A DNA stretch of 64,000 bases from Streptomyces ureilyticus (GCF_011045025.1 NZ_JAAKZX010000005.1:1-64000); one strand, 5' to 3'. Numbered from the stretch's first letter, positions 1-11,778 are shown. Notes: generated from the letters alone by a model not told the origin. A program made the numbers and translations.

Positions 1-19
1 AGATTTGTATAAGAGACAG
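1..19 (+). other. Tn5/Nextera mosaic-end adapter remnant
   Basis: The first 19 bases match the Tn5 mosaic end AGATGTGTATAAGAGACAG at 18 of 19 positions (T instead of G at position 5). This is library adapter sequence left at a contig end, not genomic DNA. Coordinates near it, including the start of the first gene, should be treated with caution. Confidence 0.93.
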
Positions 20-26
20 CCCCGGG

Positions 27-806
27 ATGGGGGACGGGGCTGCTGGTGGTGCGGGCGTTGGCTCCGGCTCCGGTGACCGCGAGTGGAGCCTCGACGAGCT
101 TGCCTCGGCGTACGCGTACCCCGAGGCCGGCCCCGGCGGCCGTGAGCCCTGGCTGCGCGCCAACATGGTGTCGACGCTCGACGGGGCCGCCCAGCACGAG
201 GGGCTTTCGCTGCCCATTTCCAGTGCCACCGACAGGCGGATCTTCGGTACGTTGCGGGGGCTCGCAGACGTGGTGCTCGTGGGCGCGGAAACGGTACGCC
301 AGGAGGGTTACCGTCCGGCACGCGCGCGTGAGGGCTTCGCGACGCTCCGCGAGGCGGCCGGACACGGTCCTGCGCCCGCCATTGCTGTGGTGAGCGCCAG
401 CCTGGACCTGGACTTCTCGTTGCCGCTCTTCACCTCGCCGCTGGTGCCCACGCTGCTGCTGACCGGTGCCGCCGCGGCTCCCGACCGGGTCGCCACGGTC
501 GAGAAAGCGGGCGTCCAGGTGGTGATCGCAGGGGACGGCATGGGCGTGGACCCTGCCCGGGCCGTACGCGCTCTCGCGGGCCTCGGCCACACCCGGCTGC
601 TCACGGAGGGCGGCCCCCGGCTACTCGGTCAGCTCATGGCGGCCGGAGTGCTGGACGAGCTGTGTCTGACCATATCCCCGATGCTCACCGCGGGGGACGC
701 GCAGCGCATTGCCGGTGGGCCCTCGGTCGCCGTTCCGAAGCGCTTCGAACTCGTGTCCCTCTTGGAGGAGGCCGGGTTCCTGTTCAGCCGATACCGTCGG
801 ACCTAG
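27..806 (+). CDS. Pyrimidine reductase family protein (RibD C-terminal domain)
   Basis: This is a RibD C-terminal/dihydrofolate-reductase-fold protein, the family that reduces the ribosyl group of the pyrimidine intermediate of riboflavin synthesis with NADPH. Visible family features are the N-terminal strand RANMVSTLDGAAQ, the segment ADVVLVGAETVRQEGY and the phosphate-binding stretch LLTEGGPRLLGQL near the C-terminus. No deaminase domain is present. In Streptomyces such stand-alone proteins occur outside the rib operon, so the true substrate is uncertain. The ATG at 27 is only a few bases after the adapter remnant and the first 17 residues are low-complexity Gly/Ser, so the real start may lie upstream of the contig end. 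Nothing in the neighbourhood adds information. Confidence 0.85.
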   Translation: MGDGAAGGAGVGSGSGDREWSLDELASAYAYPEAGPGGREPWLRANMVSTLDGAAQHEGLSLPISSATDRRIFGTLRGLADVVLVGAETVRQEGYRPARAREGFATLREAAGHGPAPAIAVVSASLDLDFSLPLFTSPLVPTLLLTGAAAAPDRVATVEKAGVQVVIAGDGMGVDPARAVRALAGLGHTRLLTEGGPRLLGQLMAAGVLDELCLTISPMLTAGDAQRIAGGPSVAVPKRFELVSLLEEAGFLFSRYRRT

Positions 807-1059
807 TCGAGCCTTAAAGCGGACGCTGCATCCGAAGGTGGGTGTCGTAGCCGGAAATGGTCGGAACACTTCGTTCCGTTTGGCTTCTGTTGGGCACACT
901 GAATCTCGCAATCCCCGTGTTTCCACGGGATCCGGGGTTGCCCGCGGAGGAGTCAGGGCCCGTAGGTCAGCGGACGCGTTGATCCTCGCTCTGCGTAATC
1001 GATTTGGCCGTCAGTGGGGAACCCAACTGGCCATGGTGTCGGGCACCCGAACCCAACCA

Positions 1060-1356
1060 TCACTCCGAGAGCACCAGTCGCCCCGTTTCCCCGGGCTGCA
1101 GGCACACCGTGCAGTCCTGCAGCCGTACGTCGATCGGTGAGGCGTCGGACGACGGCACCTCGATCTGTAGCTCTCGCTCCAGGCGCAGCCGTACGCCCCA
1201 GTGCCCCTGGTAGCGCAGGGCGAAGCCGTACGAGGACAGCTCCGGCAGCGACACCAGGTCGAGCCACAGTGCACCGCTCCGTGTCTCCCGGCTGGTCAGT
1301 CCACGCTGGACGAAGTCCAGGGTTCCTGCTCGGGCCCTGCGCCGTGCGACCTGCAC
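1060..1356 (-). CDS. Hypothetical protein downstream of Rrf2 regulator
   Basis: A 98-residue protein starting with GTG, 12 bases after the stop of the Rrf2 gene on the same strand, so the two are probably co-transcribed. It has a normal mixed composition with alternating hydrophobic residues (LWLDLVSLPELSS, WGVRLRLERELQIEV) suggesting a small beta-rich fold. It carries two cysteines in DCTVCLQPGE near the C-terminus, which could bind a metal or form a disulfide. There is no signal peptide or membrane segment. I do not recognise the family. The downstream stretch to the first gene (807-1059) shows no convincing gene. Confidence 0.6.
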   Translation of the reverse strand: MQVARRRARAGTLDFVQRGLTSRETRSGALWLDLVSLPELSSYGFALRYQGHWGVRLRLERELQIEVPSSDASPIDVRLQDCTVCLQPGETGRLVLSE

Positions 1357-1368
1357 GTCTCACACGGT

Positions 1369-1845
1369 CTAGGGATTCGTCCAAGCCCCAGGGTCCTCGG
1401 CAAGACCCACGACCTCGTCGGGCAGCTTCGCCGCGGCTACATCGGCCAGGGTGACCTCGCCGAGGATCTTCCGGACGTTGGCGCGTACCGCGATCCACAG
1501 CGGCAGCAGCGATTCCGCGGGACCGCAGTAGGAGAGCTCGGGCGGGCGCACGCCCCGTACGGACACCAGCGGTCCGTCCGCGACCCGGATCACGTCCGCG
1601 ATGGCGATCGAGTCGGCGGGGCGGGCGAGCCGGTAGCCGCCTTTGCCGCCTCGCTGGCTGACCACGAGTCCGCCTCGGCGCAGGTCGCCCAGAATGCCCT
1701 CCAGGAATTTGTGCGGGATGCCCTGCGCCTGGGCGATCGCCTCGGCCTTGACCGACGTGTCCTCACCTGCCGCCGCCAGCTCCAACGCCGCCCGTACCGC
1801 ATAGTCCGCCTTCGCCGAGATCCGCATGCCGCGATTATCCGCCAC
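1369..1845 (-). CDS. Rrf2 family transcriptional regulator
   Basis: An Rrf2-type winged-helix DNA-binding protein of the family that includes IscR, NsrR and RsrR. The start of the domain (MRISAKADYAVRAALELA) and the wing region (GLVVSQRGGKGGYRLARP) are clear. The ATG at 1827 (MRISAKAD) is a credible alternative start because it aligns with the usual family N-terminus. Family members that sense stress through an iron-sulfur cluster carry three cysteines in the C-terminal half; here I see only one (LSYCGPAE), so a classical three-Cys cluster is unlikely and another sensing mode is inferred. It is transcribed divergently from the polyketide synthase with about 100 bases between them and could regulate it. 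Confidence 0.9.
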   Translation of the reverse strand: MADNRGMRISAKADYAVRAALELAAAGEDTSVKAEAIAQAQGIPHKFLEGILGDLRRGGLVVSQRGGKGGYRLARPADSIAIADVIRVADGPLVSVRGVRPPELSYCGPAESLLPLWIAVRANVRKILGEVTLADVAAAKLPDEVVGLAEDPGAWTNP

Positions 1846-1944
1846 GGCCGCGCCCGATGCCTTCTCGATCTCCGCGCCGTCCGCCGCATAGGCTCAACAT
1901 GATTGTCAGGCAAGGATATTGGCGGCATCGGGAGAGTCAGGAAC

Positions 1945-4900
1945 ATGAGGCACGACGAGCTGATCCGGCCGCTGCCGGAGTTGTTGAAGACGCACGCCGA
2001 GGAATCGGGGGAACGTGTCGCCTTCGCCGACTCCTTACGCAGCGTCACCTACGCCGAGCTGGAACGGCGCACCGGCAGGCTGGCCGCGCACCTCGCCCGG
2101 ACGGGCGTCGGCCGCGGCGACCGGGTCGCCTTCTGCCTGGGCAACCGCGTGGAGATGGTGGAGAGTTGCCTCGCCGCTGTCCGGGCGGGAGCGATCGGCG
2201 TCCCGCTCAATCCCCGGTGCTCCGACTCCGAGCTCGCCCATTTCCTCCAGGACAGCGGCGCTTCCGTCGTCGTCACCGACTCCGCTCACCTCGCGCAGTT
2301 GCACCGCCTGGGTCCCGCGTACCGCCGACTGCGCGTCCTGCTCACCGGTACGGGACCGGTCCCCGCGGACGCCCCCGACGGCACGGTCCTCTTCCAGAGC
2401 GCGGCCGAGGACGACGAGCCCGGCCAGGCGCCGCGGGACGATCTCGGGCTCGACGAGCCGGCCTGGATGCTCTACACCTCCGGCACCACCCACCGCCCCA
2501 AGGGGGTGGTGTCCACGCAGCGCAGCGCCCTGTGGTCGGTGGCGGCCTGCTACGCGCCGATCTTCGGGCTCTCGCCCGAGGACCGGCTGCTCTGGCCACT
2601 GCCGCTGTTCCACAGCTTCGGCCACTCCCTCGCGATCCTGGGTGTCACCGCCGTCGGTGCGAGCGCCAGGATCGCCGACGAACTCCTGCCGCCCGGCGGC
2701 CTGTTGCGAGCACTCGACGCACCGCCGGAGGAGCTCGGCGGTCCCTTCACCGTCCTGGCCGGGGTGCCCGCGACATACCACCAGCTGGTGGCGTCGGCCG
2801 GACAGGCCCCGGCATCCCCAACAGGGTTGCGGACGTGCGTCGTGGCGGGCGCACCGAGTTCCCCGTCGTTGCGCCGGGCGGTCGAGAAGGCGCTGGGGGC
2901 GCCGCTGCTCGACGCGTACGGCAGCACCGAGACCTGCGGCATGATCGCCGTGAACCGACCGGAGGGTCCCCGCGTCGAGGGTTCCTGTGGAGCACCGGTC
3001 CCGGGCGTGGATGTGCGGGTCGTCGACCCTGGCACGGGCAACGATGTCAGGGACGGCGCCGAGGGTGAGATCTGGGTGCGCGGGCCGGGCCTCATGTCCG
3101 GGTATCACAACCAGCCGGAGGCGACGGCCGCCGCGCTGAAGGACGGCTGGTACCGCACCGGGGACCTCGGCCGCCGCGTCGAGCACGGGCATCTCGTCCT
3201 CACCGGCCGGGTCAGCGAACTGATCATCCGCGGTGGCGAGAACATCCACCCCACGGAGGTCGAAGAGGTCCTGCTGCGCTGTCCCGGCGTGACCGACGCC
3301 GTGGTGGTGGGCATGCCGCATGACGTCCTCGGTGAGGTGCCGGTCGCCTTCCTCGTCCCCGGCCCGGACGGGATCGACCATCAGCGGGTACTGGCCGACT
3401 GCCGCGCCCGGCTGTCCGACTACAAGGTTCCCGCCGAGATCCACGAGATCGCCGCCGTCCCGCGCACCGCGTCCGGCAAGATCGCCCGTCACGCGGTCGT
3501 CCCGGGCCTGGCCCGGCCCGCACCCGACGTCCGCTTCACCCCCGCTTCCCTGACGGCTGCCCCGGCCGACGGATCCCTGCGCGACCGGCTCCTGCCTCTC
3601 TCACGCGAGGCACAGGAACGTGCCCTGCGCGAGACGGTACTCACCGAGACGGCCGCGGTCTGCGGACAAGAACCGTACGACCGGCACGACGCGGACAGCC
3701 CCTTCACCGATCTCGGGCTGACGTCCATCGGCGCCCTCACGCTGATCGACCGCCTGAGCGCACGGGCCGGACTGCGCCTGCCGACGACGCTGGTCTTCGA
3801 CCACCCCACACCGGCCGACGTGGCCCGCTTCCTGCGGGACGCCCTCTTCTCCCCCGAGACCAGCCGCCACGCCCCGCCTCTCCAGGATCCCGGACCGGAC
3901 AGTGACGACCCCGTGGTGATCGTCGCGATGGGCTGCCGCTATCCCGGCGACGTCAACTCCCCCGAAGAACTATGGCAGTTGGTGTCGGAAGGCAAGGACG
4001 CGATCTCGGAGTTCCCCGCCGATCGGGGCTGGGATCCGGCAGCGCTGTACGACCCGGATCCCGACCGGATCGGCACCACGTACACCCGCAGCGGCGGATT
4101 CCTGCACCGGGCCGCGGAGTTCGACGCGGGGCTGTTCGGGATCTCGCCCCGTGAGGCGCTGGCCATGGACCCGCAGCAGCGGCTGCTCCTCGAGACCTCT
4201 TGGGAGGTCTGGGAGCGGGCCGGAATCGACCCGGCGTCGCTGAAGGAGAGCGACACGGGGGTGTTCGTCGGGGTGATGTACGGCGACTACTCCGCCCGGT
4301 TCACCCGCTCCCACGAACTGGAGGCGCATCTGGGCCTGGGCTCGGCCGGCAGCGTGGCCTCCGGCCGGATCTCGTACGCGTACGGCTTGCGTGGTCCCGC
4401 GATCACGGTCGACACCGCGTGCTCCTCCTCGCTGGTGGCGCTGCACTGGGCGGCGAGGGCGCTGCGCTCGGGTGAGTGTTCACTGGCCCTGGCCGGCGGC
4501 GTCACCGTGATGTCGACGCCGAGGCCGTTCCTGGCGTTCAGCAGGCAGCGCGGCCTCTCCCCCGACGGCCGCTGCAAGTCGTTCTCGTCGTCGGCGGACG
4601 GTACCGCCTGGGGCGAAGGCGCGGGACTGGTGCTGCTGGAGCGGCTGTCCGACGCCCGGCGCAACGGTCACCCGGTGCTGGCCGTGCTCCGCGGTTCCGC
4701 GGTCAACTCCGACGGCGCGTCCAACGGACTGACGGCGCCCAACGGGCAGGCACAGCAGCGGCTGATCAGGCAGGCGCTGGCCGATGCCGGACTCCGCACG
4801 GGCGACGTGGACGCGGTCGAGGCCCATGGCACGGGGACCACGCTGGGTGACCCCCTCGAAGCACAGGCGCTGCTGGCCACGTACGGCCAGGGACGGACCG

Positions 4901-7900
4901 AAGAGCAGCCGCCGCTGTGGCTGGGATCGGTCAAGTCCAACCTCGGGCACACCCAGGCGGCAGCGGGGGTCGCCGGCGTGATCAAGATGGTGCAGGCCAT
5001 GCGGCACGGTGAGCTGCCCCGCACCTTGCATGTGGAGACGCCGACCCCGCATGCGGACTGGTCTTCCGGCCGGGTGGAACTGCTCACGTCGACCCGGCCG
5101 TGGCCGTGGCCGTCGGCGGACCGGCCGCGCCGCGCCGGGGTATCGGCCTTCGGGATCGGCGGGACCAACGCGCACGTGATCCTGGAGGAGCCCCCGCCGT
5201 CACCAGGCGGACCGGTCTCCGAGAAGGAGCTGCCGTACGACGGTGATGTGCCGCACGGCAGTGACGTGCCGTACGACGGTGAAGTTCCGCACGACAGTGA
5301 CGTGCCGTATGGCGGTGCGGTGCCCTGGCTGGTCTCCGGAGCCGACGAAGCGGCCCTGCGCGCCCAGGCGCGACGGCTGGCAGCCGCGGTGGAGACCCGG
5401 CCCGAACTGTCCTGCGCCGGCGTCGGGTTCACGCTGGCCGTGTCACGGTCGGGATTGACCCACCGGGCGACGGTGCCGGCCGGGGACCGGGCGCGGATGC
5501 TTCAAGAGCTGCGGGCACTCGGTGGCGGCACGGACGGTGGCGCGGTGAGCGGCATCGCGAATCCGGCTATCCGGACGGCATTCCTGTTCACCGGCCAGGG
5601 AGCTCAACGCGCCGGTATGGGACAGGAGTTGCATAGGACGTTCCCCGTCTTCGCCACGGCCTTCGACGACGTCTGCCGGGAGCTGGACCAGCATCTCGAA
5701 CGACCGCTGCGTACGGCGATGTTCGCCGAGCAGGATTCGCCCGAGGCCGCCCTGCTCGACCGTACGGACTTCACTCAGGCCGCTCTGCTCGCCCTTGAGG
5801 TCGCACTGTTCCGGCTGCTGGAGTCATGGGGCGTGCGGGCCGACTTCCTGGCCGGACACTCCGTGGGGGAATTGGCGGCGGCCCACGTCGCCGGCGTCCT
5901 GGACCTGGCCGACGCCGCGGCGCTCGTCGCCGCCCGCGGCCGGCTGATGCAGGCACTGCCCGAGGGCGGGGCGATGGTCGCCCTGCACGTGGCCGAGGAG
6001 GAGGTCCTGCCCGCGCTGGCGGACGTCGGGGACCAGGTGGCGATCGCCTCCGTGAACGGGCCGGAGTCGGTGGTGATCTCCGGCGCGGAGGACGCCGTAC
6101 TCGCCGTCGCGGCCGGGTTCGAGGCGCGCGGACACAGGACCGTACGCCTGCGCGTCAGCCACGCCTTCCACTCGCCTTTGATAGAGCCGATGCTCGACGA
6201 GTTCCGCCGGGTCGCCGAAGGGCTGACCTTCCGGCCGCCGCGGATCCCGCTGATCTCCGCCGTGACGGGGCGGCAGGCGGACGCCGAGGAGCTGTGCTCC
6301 CCCGAGTACTGGGTGCGGCACGCCCGCCTGCCGGTGCGGTTCGCCGACGCCGTGCGGTGCCTGGACGACGAGGGGGTTTCCGCCTTTCTGGAGCTCGGGC
6401 CCGGTCCGGTGCTCACGGCGATGGCCGAGGAGTGCCTGACCGTCGCGGACGGTGGTGTCGCCGGAGAGTGCGTCGCGGCCACACGGGGCGGTGAGCGGGA
6501 AACGGCGACGTTGCTGTCCGCCGTGGCCCGGCTGCACGTACGTGGGATGAAGGTCAACTGGCCGACGGTGTACGCGAACACCGGGGAGCGACGGGTCGAC
6601 CTGCCGACGTACGCCTTCCAACGGCAGCGGTACTGGCTGGACGTACCGCACACCCCCGAGACAACGGCCGACGCCCACCTGCTCGGCCCGGCATTCGCGG
6701 TACCGGGCACCGACCGGACCGTGCTCTCCGGGCTCCTCTCCACCGCGCACCATCCCTGGCTCGCCGACCATGTGATCGCCGGGACGGTCCTCGTACCCGC
6801 GACGGTGTTCGTGGAGATGGCCGTCCGGGCGGGCGATGCGGTCGGCTGCGACATGCTGGACGAACTCGTGGTCCTGGCACCGCTCGTTCTGCCCGCCACG
6901 ACGGGGATACGCGTCCAGGTCGTCGTGGGGGCGGCGGACGAATCCGGCCGCCGCCCGGTCGAGATCTACTCCCGGCCCGAGGAATCCGCGGCAGAAGGAC
7001 CGGAGGCCGACTGGACCCGGCATGTCACCGGGTTGCTGGGCCGGGCAGCGCCCCAGGGGACGGAGAGCGGGCTGACGACCTGGCCGCCGCAGGGCGCCGC
7101 CGAAGTGGACCTCTCCGACGCGTACGACACCCTGGCGGAAGACGGTTTCGCCTACGGACCGGCCTTCCGGGGCGTACGGGCGATATGGCGGCGCGGCGAG
7201 GAACTCTTCGCGGAGGTACGGCTCCCCGAGCCGCAGACGGCGGACGCCCATCGCTTCGGGATGCATCCGGCGCTGCTGGACGCGGCACTGCACACCGTCC
7301 TGCTCGCCGACCCCGAACCCGGTGCGGTCCGGGTGCCGTTCGCGTGGAACGGGGTACGTCTGCACGCAGCCGGAGCCTCGGAGCTGCGCGTACGAGTCGC
7401 CAAGGCCGGGACGGACACGGTCACGCTGACGCTGGCCGACCCGGAAGGCCACCCGGTGGCGCGGATCGATTCACTCTCCACTCGCGAACTGCCCGTCGAC
7501 CAGGGCCACTTGGCGGACGACGCGGTACGACGCGCCCTGCTGCGCCCCGACTGGGTCGCCGTCGAGCCGCCCACGGATACGGACACGGACACGGACACGG
7601 ACAACGGAGTCTGGACGGTCCTCGGCCCGGACGAGCTGGACCTCGGCGAGTTCCTCCCCGACATCGCGGACACAGACTCCACGGCATCCGAACCGGACGT
7701 CGTGGCCGTCACGGCACTCGGCCCGGCGACGGATTCCGATCAGCTGTCCGCCGTACACCACCTCACCGGCAGGGTGCTTCAGACCCTGCAGAACTGGCAG
7801 GACGATCCGCGGACCGCGGGGTCACGGATGGTGGTGGTGACGAGGGACGCCACCGCGCCCGTGCCGGACCTGGCAGGCGCCGCGGTCTGGGGGCTGGTGC

Positions 7901-10158
7901 GTACGGCGCAGTCGGAACTGCCCGGCCGCGTCGTCCTGGTCGACGTGGACGGCCGGCCCGAATCCCTGCGACTGCTTCCCGCGGCGGTGGCCACGGGCGA
8001 ACCCCAACTGTCCGTCCGGGCAGGGCGGATGACCGTTCCACGACTGGTCGGGGCGGCCACAGAGGGCCAGGACACCGGAGGCGGCGCGTTCGGTCCGGAC
8101 GGCACCGTGCTGATCACCGGGGGCACCGGCGCACTGGGCGGCGAAGTGGCCCGGCACCTGGTCACCGCGCATGGCGTACGGCATCTGCTGCTGACCGGTC
8201 GTCGCGGCGCGCAGGCCCCCGGAGCCGAGGAACTGCGCACCGTACTGGAGGAGTTGGGGGCCGAGGTCCGAATCGTCGCCTGCGACGCGGCCGACCGCGC
8301 CGCGCTGGCCGAGATGATCAAGAGCTGCGAGCCCCCGCTGACCGCCGTCGTGCACGCCGCGGGCGTCCTCGACGACGGCGTACTGGCCGCGCTGACCCCC
8401 GAACGGATGGCGGCGGTACTGCGGCCGAAGGCAGACGCGGCCTGGAACCTCCACGAACTGACCCGGGATCTGGACCTGTCGGCGTTCGTCCTGTTCTCCT
8501 CGGCGTCGGGCCTGCTGGGCCGGGCCGGCCAGGGCAACTACGCGGCGGCGAACTCCTTCCTGGACGCACTCGCCCGCCATCGCACCGCACTCGGGCTGCC
8601 TGCCGTCTCCCTGGCCTGGGGCCTGTGGGAGCACGGCGGCGGCATGGCCGCCCAGCTCGCAGAGAGCGGACAGTCCTCGACCTCCCGCTCCCGCGACGGG
8701 TTCCGGGCGCTCTCCCCGGCGCAGGGCCTGGCCCTGTTCGACGCGGCGCTGGGCGCGGGAGAGCCCGTACTGGCCCCGATCCTGCTGGACCGGACAAGCC
8801 TCCGGTCCGCCGGGGACGGCCTCCCGCCACTGCTGCGAGGGCTGGGGCGCCCGGTCCGGCCGACGGCTGGCGGATCCCATCGAGGTTCCGATCCCGGAAC
8901 CGGCTCCGCACAGCAGGTGCTGGAACCGGGAGCGTGGCGGAATCTGCTGGCCGGGCTGCCGGCCGACGAACGACAGGCGGCGCTCGCGGAATTGCTGCGC
9001 GATGACGTGGCCGCGGTGCTCGGATACCCCGACGCCGCCGCACTGCCGACCGGGAAAACCTTCGCCGACTTGGGTTTCGACTCCCTGACGGCGGTTCAGG
9101 TCCGCAATCGGCTGAGCATGGCCCTGCGGCTCAGGCTGTCCGCCGCCGCGGTGTTCGAGCACCCCACAGCGGAGGGACTGGCCCGGCATCTCCTCGGCCT
9201 GCTGGACGATTCGCTGCCTGCGCCGGAGCCGGAGCGGCACACGCCGGAGCCGCACACGCACACCCTCTCCTCGCTGTTCCGGAAGGTCAGCGAGAGCGGT
9301 CACGCGGTGGCGGCGATGCACATGCTGGTCACCGCGTCCTATGCGCTGCCGACGTATGGTGCCGCCGCATGCCGCGATCACGCGCTACCTCCGATCCGCC
9401 GCGCCGGCGGAAGCGGCGACTCCGGCCGCCCGACGATCGTCTACTTCCCCGCCTATCACCCCTCGCCCCCGACGGAAGGCGGCGAACTCCCCCATTTCCA
9501 CGGCCACTTCCAGGGCGATCTGGACGTCCTGGAATTCCCGCACCCCGGCATCGGTGCGGGCGCTGCGGTGCCGGAGGACCACGCGACGCTGGCTCGCACG
9601 CACGCCGAGACTGTGCTGCGGCATGTCGGGGACAGGCCCTTCGTGATCGTGGGAGGTTCCGCGGGCGGCAATGTCGCCCACACCGTGGCCCACCACCTGG
9701 AGAGCATCGGCATGGCTCCCGCCGGCCTCGTCCTGATCGACACGTACCACATCAACGCGGACAACACCGACAAGGAGTGGCTGGTCTCCCTGGCCGCCCC
9801 GGCAGTCCAGGTCCTCGGACAGCCCTCGTTCGCCGCGGACGACGACGGCGTACTGGCCGCGATGGGCGCCTACAACCGCATCTTCCTCGGCTGGGAACCC
9901 GAGCCGGTCGACACCCCCACGCTCCTGGTGCGCGCGATGGACCCCGCCCCGGCCATGGCGGCCTCTGCGGACGGGCGGAACGGGAACTGGCGGACGTCCT
10001 GGCCGCTGCCGCACGACTGCGTGGACGTGCCCGGCGACCACCTGACGATGATGCGGGAGCACGCCGGGACCACGGCGTCGGCCATCCGTACCTGGATCGC
10101 CCCACGTACGACGAGCTCACGCACGGCGAACTCAAGCACGGCGAAAGGAAACCGGTGA
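1945..10158 (+). CDS. Type I polyketide synthase with acyl-ligase loading and thioesterase
   Basis: A 2737-residue megasynthase. Domain order: acyl-AMP/CoA ligase (1-530; [26 protein letters not shown]); ACP (about 566-632, Ser in GLTSIGA); KS (about 655-1080, DTACSSS with Cys826, EAHGTGT, NLGHT); AT (about 1211-1496, GHSVGE and HAFH, indicating malonyl-CoA); DH (about 1579-1846, [10 protein letters not shown] and DAALH); KR (about 2053-2232, GGTGALG, LDD motif of B-type stereochemistry, NYAAAN); ACP (about 2353-2420, GFDSL); TE (about 2498-2715, GGSAGG). All domains look active. The ligase should activate a free acid starter and the TE releases the product. ATG 1945 has GGAGAG eight bases upstream and is preferred over a TTG at 1903. 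Residue 31 is a TTA leucine codon, implying dependence on bldA tRNA. It is coupled to the halogenase by a GTGA overlap. Product unknown. Confidence 0.93.
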   Translation: MRHDELIRPLPELLKTHAEESGERVAFADSLRSVTYAELERRTGRLAAHLARTGVGRGDRVAFCLGNRVEMVESCLAAVRAGAIGVPLNPRCSDSELAHFLQDSGASVVVTDSAHLAQLHRLGPAYRRLRVLLTGTGPVPADAPDGTVLFQSAAEDDEPGQAPRDDLGLDEPAWMLYTSGTTHRPKGVVSTQRSALWSVAACYAPIFGLSPEDRLLWPLPLFHSFGHSLAILGVTAVGASARIADELLPPGGLLRALDAPPEELGGPFTVLAGVPATYHQLVASAGQAPASPTGLRTCVVAGAPSSPSLRRAVEKALGAPLLDAYGSTETCGMIAVNRPEGPRVEGSCGAPVPGVDVRVVDPGTGNDVRDGAEGEIWVRGPGLMSGYHNQPEATAAALKDGWYRTGDLGRRVEHGHLVLTGRVSELIIRGGENIHPTEVEEVLLRCPGVTDAVVVGMPHDVLGEVPVAFLVPGPDGIDHQRVLADCRARLSDYKVPAEIHEIAAVPRTASGKIARHAVVPGLARPAPDVRFTPASLTAAPADGSLRDRLLPLSREAQERALRETVLTETAAVCGQEPYDRHDADSPFTDLGLTSIGALTLIDRLSARAGLRLPTTLVFDHPTPADVARFLRDALFSPETSRHAPPLQDPGPDSDDPVVIVAMGCRYPGDVNSPEELWQLVSEGKDAISEFPADRGWDPAALYDPDPDRIGTTYTRSGGFLHRAAEFDAGLFGISPREALAMDPQQRLLLETSWEVWERAGIDPASLKESDTGVFVGVMYGDYSARFTRSHELEAHLGLGSAGSVASGRISYAYGLRGPAITVDTACSSSLVALHWAARALRSGECSLALAGGVTVMSTPRPFLAFSRQRGLSPDGRCKSFSSSADGTAWGEGAGLVLLERLSDARRNGHPVLAVLRGSAVNSDGASNGLTAPNGQAQQRLIRQALADAGLRTGDVDAVEAHGTGTTLGDPLEAQALLATYGQGRTEEQPPLWLGSVKSNLGHTQAAAGVAGVIKMVQAMRHGELPRTLHVETPTPHADWSSGRVELLTSTRPWPWPSADRPRRAGVSAFGIGGTNAHVILEEPPPSPGGPVSEKELPYDGDVPHGSDVPYDGEVPHDSDVPYGGAVPWLVSGADEAALRAQARRLAAAVETRPELSCAGVGFTLAVSRSGLTHRATVPAGDRARMLQELRALGGGTDGGAVSGIANPAIRTAFLFTGQGAQRAGMGQELHRTFPVFATAFDDVCRELDQHLERPLRTAMFAEQDSPEAALLDRTDFTQAALLALEVALFRLLESWGVRADFLAGHSVGELAAAHVAGVLDLADAAALVAARGRLMQALPEGGAMVALHVAEEEVLPALADVGDQVAIASVNGPESVVISGAEDAVLAVAAGFEARGHRTVRLRVSHAFHSPLIEPMLDEFRRVAEGLTFRPPRIPLISAVTGRQADAEELCSPEYWVRHARLPVRFADAVRCLDDEGVSAFLELGPGPVLTAMAEECLTVADGGVAGECVAATRGGERETATLLSAVARLHVRGMKVNWPTVYANTGERRVDLPTYAFQRQRYWLDVPHTPETTADAHLLGPAFAVPGTDRTVLSGLLSTAHHPWLADHVIAGTVLVPATVFVEMAVRAGDAVGCDMLDELVVLAPLVLPATTGIRVQVVVGAADESGRRPVEIYSRPEESAAEGPEADWTRHVTGLLGRAAPQGTESGLTTWPPQGAAEVDLSDAYDTLAEDGFAYGPAFRGVRAIWRRGEELFAEVRLPEPQTADAHRFGMHPALLDAALHTVLLADPEPGAVRVPFAWNGVRLHAAGASELRVRVAKAGTDTVTLTLADPEGHPVARIDSLSTRELPVDQGHLADDAVRRALLRPDWVAVEPPTDTDTDTDTDNGVWTVLGPDELDLGEFLPDIADTDSTASEPDVVAVTALGPATDSDQLSAVHHLTGRVLQTLQNWQDDPRTAGSRMVVVTRDATAPVPDLAGAAVWGLVRTAQSELPGRVVLVDVDGRPESLRLLPAAVATGEPQLSVRAGRMTVPRLVGAATEGQDTGGGAFGPDGTVLITGGTGALGGEVARHLVTAHGVRHLLLTGRRGAQAPGAEELRTVLEELGAEVRIVACDAADRAALAEMIKSCEPPLTAVVHAAGVLDDGVLAALTPERMAAVLRPKADAAWNLHELTRDLDLSAFVLFSSASGLLGRAGQGNYAAANSFLDALARHRTALGLPAVSLAWGLWEHGGGMAAQLAESGQSSTSRSRDGFRALSPAQGLALFDAALGAGEPVLAPILLDRTSLRSAGDGLPPLLRGLGRPVRPTAGGSHRGSDPGTGSAQQVLEPGAWRNLLAGLPADERQAALAELLRDDVAAVLGYPDAAALPTGKTFADLGFDSLTAVQVRNRLSMALRLRLSAAAVFEHPTAEGLARHLLGLLDDSLPAPEPERHTPEPHTHTLSSLFRKVSESGHAVAAMHMLVTASYALPTYGAAACRDHALPPIRRAGGSGDSGRPTIVYFPAYHPSPPTEGGELPHFHGHFQGDLDVLEFPHPGIGAGAAVPEDHATLARTHAETVLRHVGDRPFVIVGGSAGGNVAHTVAHHLESIGMAPAGLVLIDTYHINADNTDKEWLVSLAAPAVQVLGQPSFAADDDGVLAAMGAYNRIFLGWEPEPVDTPTLLVRAMDPAPAMAASADGRNGNWRTSWPLPHDCVDVPGDHLTMMREHAGTTASAIRTWIAPRTTSSRTANSSTAKGNR
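5233..5322 (+). repeat. Five tandem 18-bp repeats in the KS-AT linker
   Basis: Five consecutive imperfect 18-bp units (starts 5233, 5251, 5269, 5287, 5305) encode a six-residue repeat of the form P-[YH]-[DG]-[GS]-[DEA]-V. Units 1 and 3 resemble each other and units 2 and 4 resemble each other, suggesting an older 36-bp duplication. They lie in the linker between KS and AT and keep the frame. Confidence 0.85.
7573..7602 (+). repeat. ACGGAC hexanucleotide tandem repeat
   Basis: Five hexamers (first ACGGAT, then four ACGGAC) encode alternating Thr-Asp residues in the linker between DH and KR. Hexameric units cannot shift the frame. This looks like a slippage-prone spacer with no obvious function. 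Confidence 0.8.
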
Positions 10159-11699
10159 GTCTCTCGAAGCACACAGAGAGCAACATGGAGAGGAACACGG
10201 AGCGGAAGCCCGCGGAGGAGTACGACGTCATCGTCGTCGGAGGCGGTCCGGCCGGCGCGACGGTTTCGGCGGCCGTCGCCATGCGGGGCCACCGCGTACT
10301 CCTCGTCGAGCAGCACAGGTTCCCCAGGTACCAGATCGGGGAGTCGCTGCTCCCCTCCACCGTGCACGGCGTGTGCCGCATCCTGGGCGTCGAGGACGAG
10401 GTGGCGCGGGCGGGCTTCAAGCTCAAGCGCGGCGGCACCTTCCGCTGGGGACGGAACCGGGACCCGTGGCAGTTCTCCTTCGCACTGTCGCCCCGGCTGG
10501 CCGACCCGACCTCGTTCGCCTACCAGGTCGAACGGTCCCGGTTCGACGCGATCCTCCTGGACAACGCCCGCCGACTCGGTGTGGACGTACGGGAAGGCTG
10601 CCGCGTCACGACCGTGCTCGCCGACGAGGAGCGGGTCCGCGGCGTGAGCTGGACCGGCCCGGACGGCGGGACACGCGAGGCGAGGGCCCGGTACGTCGTG
10701 GACGCCTCCGGCAACGGCAGCAGGATCCACACGCATGTCGGCGGGAAGCGGACGTACTCCGACTTCTTCCGGAACATCGCGGTGTTCGGCTACTTCGCCG
10801 GCGGCAAGCGCCTGCCGGCACCGAACGACGGCAATATCTTCTGCGCGGCCTTCGACGAGGGCTGGATCTGGTACATCCCGCTCCGGGACGACCTGACGAG
10901 CGTGGGAGCGGTGGTGAGCCGGGAGAACGCGGCGGCGATCCAGCGGGACCCGGCGGCCGCGTGGCGCCGCCTGATCGACTCGTGCACCGAAGTCCGGGGC
11001 TTCGTCGACGGGGTCCCGCAGGCGACCGAGGCACCGTACGACCAGGTCCGGGTGCGCAGGGACTGGTCGTACTGGAAGTCCCGGCTGTGGAGGCCCGGCA
11101 TGGTGCTGACCGGTGACGCGGCGTGCTTCGTCGACCCGGTCCTGTCCTCCGGTGTGCACCTCGCCACGTATGGCGCCCTGCTCGCGGCACGGTCGATCAA
11201 CAGCGTCCTCGCCGGGACCGCCGGAACTCTGGACGAGGACCGCTGCTTCGACGAGTTCGAGGCCCGCTATCGCCACGAGTACGGCCTGTTCTACGAGTTC
11301 CTGGTCTCCTTCTACGACATGCACGAGGACGAGCGGTCGTACTTCTGGAAGGCACGCAAGGTCACCAACGTCGGCGCCACGGAACTGGAGGCGTTCGTCG
11401 AGCTGGTCGGCGGCCTGTCGTCCGGCGACGCGTCGCTCATCGCGCCCAGCCAGGCGGGCACCCGTCTGACGGCGGCCTCCTCGGCCCTCGACCAGGCGGT
11501 GGGCCGTCTCCCGGACTCCGACGGCCTGCGCAATCCCCTCTTCGAGTCCGCCAACATCCGTCAGGTCTTCCAAGAGGGCACGGTCCTGCAGGAACGGGGC
11601 GTCTTCGGCGGCCCCCTGGAGGACGAGGCACCCCTGTCTCCCGGCGGCCTGGTCGCGACGGAGGACGGTCTCGCGTGGGCGGATCCGGGCTCACGGTGA
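10155..11699 (+). CDS. FAD-dependent halogenase
   Basis: A 514-residue flavin-dependent halogenase of the PltA/CndH/CmlS type, which chlorinates or brominates electron-rich carbons of carrier-bound or free aromatic or polyketide substrates using FADH2 supplied by a separate reductase. Evidence: N-terminal FAD-binding [11 protein letters not shown]; the halogenase motif WxWxIP as WIWYIP (from Trp237), which separates halogenases from monooxygenases; and FVDPVLSSG, which fits the Fx.Px.Sx.G motif of the family. GTG 10155 overlaps the PKS stop as GTGA and is preceded by a purine-rich GAAAGGAAA, so translation is coupled to the PKS. The natural inference is that it halogenates the PKS product, probably on the second ACP or after release. 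No flavin reductase is nearby. Confidence 0.92.
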   Translation: MSLSKHTESNMERNTERKPAEEYDVIVVGGGPAGATVSAAVAMRGHRVLLVEQHRFPRYQIGESLLPSTVHGVCRILGVEDEVARAGFKLKRGGTFRWGRNRDPWQFSFALSPRLADPTSFAYQVERSRFDAILLDNARRLGVDVREGCRVTTVLADEERVRGVSWTGPDGGTREARARYVVDASGNGSRIHTHVGGKRTYSDFFRNIAVFGYFAGGKRLPAPNDGNIFCAAFDEGWIWYIPLRDDLTSVGAVVSRENAAAIQRDPAAAWRRLIDSCTEVRGFVDGVPQATEAPYDQVRVRRDWSYWKSRLWRPGMVLTGDAACFVDPVLSSGVHLATYGALLAARSINSVLAGTAGTLDEDRCFDEFEARYRHEYGLFYEFLVSFYDMHEDERSYFWKARKVTNVGATELEAFVELVGGLSSGDASLIAPSQAGTRLTAASSALDQAVGRLPDSDGLRNPLFESANIRQVFQEGTVLQERGVFGGPLEDEAPLSPGGLVATEDGLAWADPGSR

Positions 11700-11778
11700 T
11701 CCACGACGCTCCGGCGCGGTGCGTGCTGTGGCGGCGGAAGCCGGTGTTCCGGGGCCGCGCACCGTAGAACTGGGCCTC

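Noticed and set aside
1903..1944. TTG start for the PKS
   Set aside because: ATG 1945 has GGAGAG at good spacing; the 14 extra residues are not ligase-like.
5824..7452. Long minus-strand open frame (542 codons) opposite the PKS
   Set aside because: It is a GC-rich shadow frame of the AT and DH domains with an Arg/Gly/His-rich composition and no recognisable motif.
7573..7602. Phase-variable microsatellite
   Set aside because: The unit is six bases, so changes in copy number cannot shift the PKS frame.
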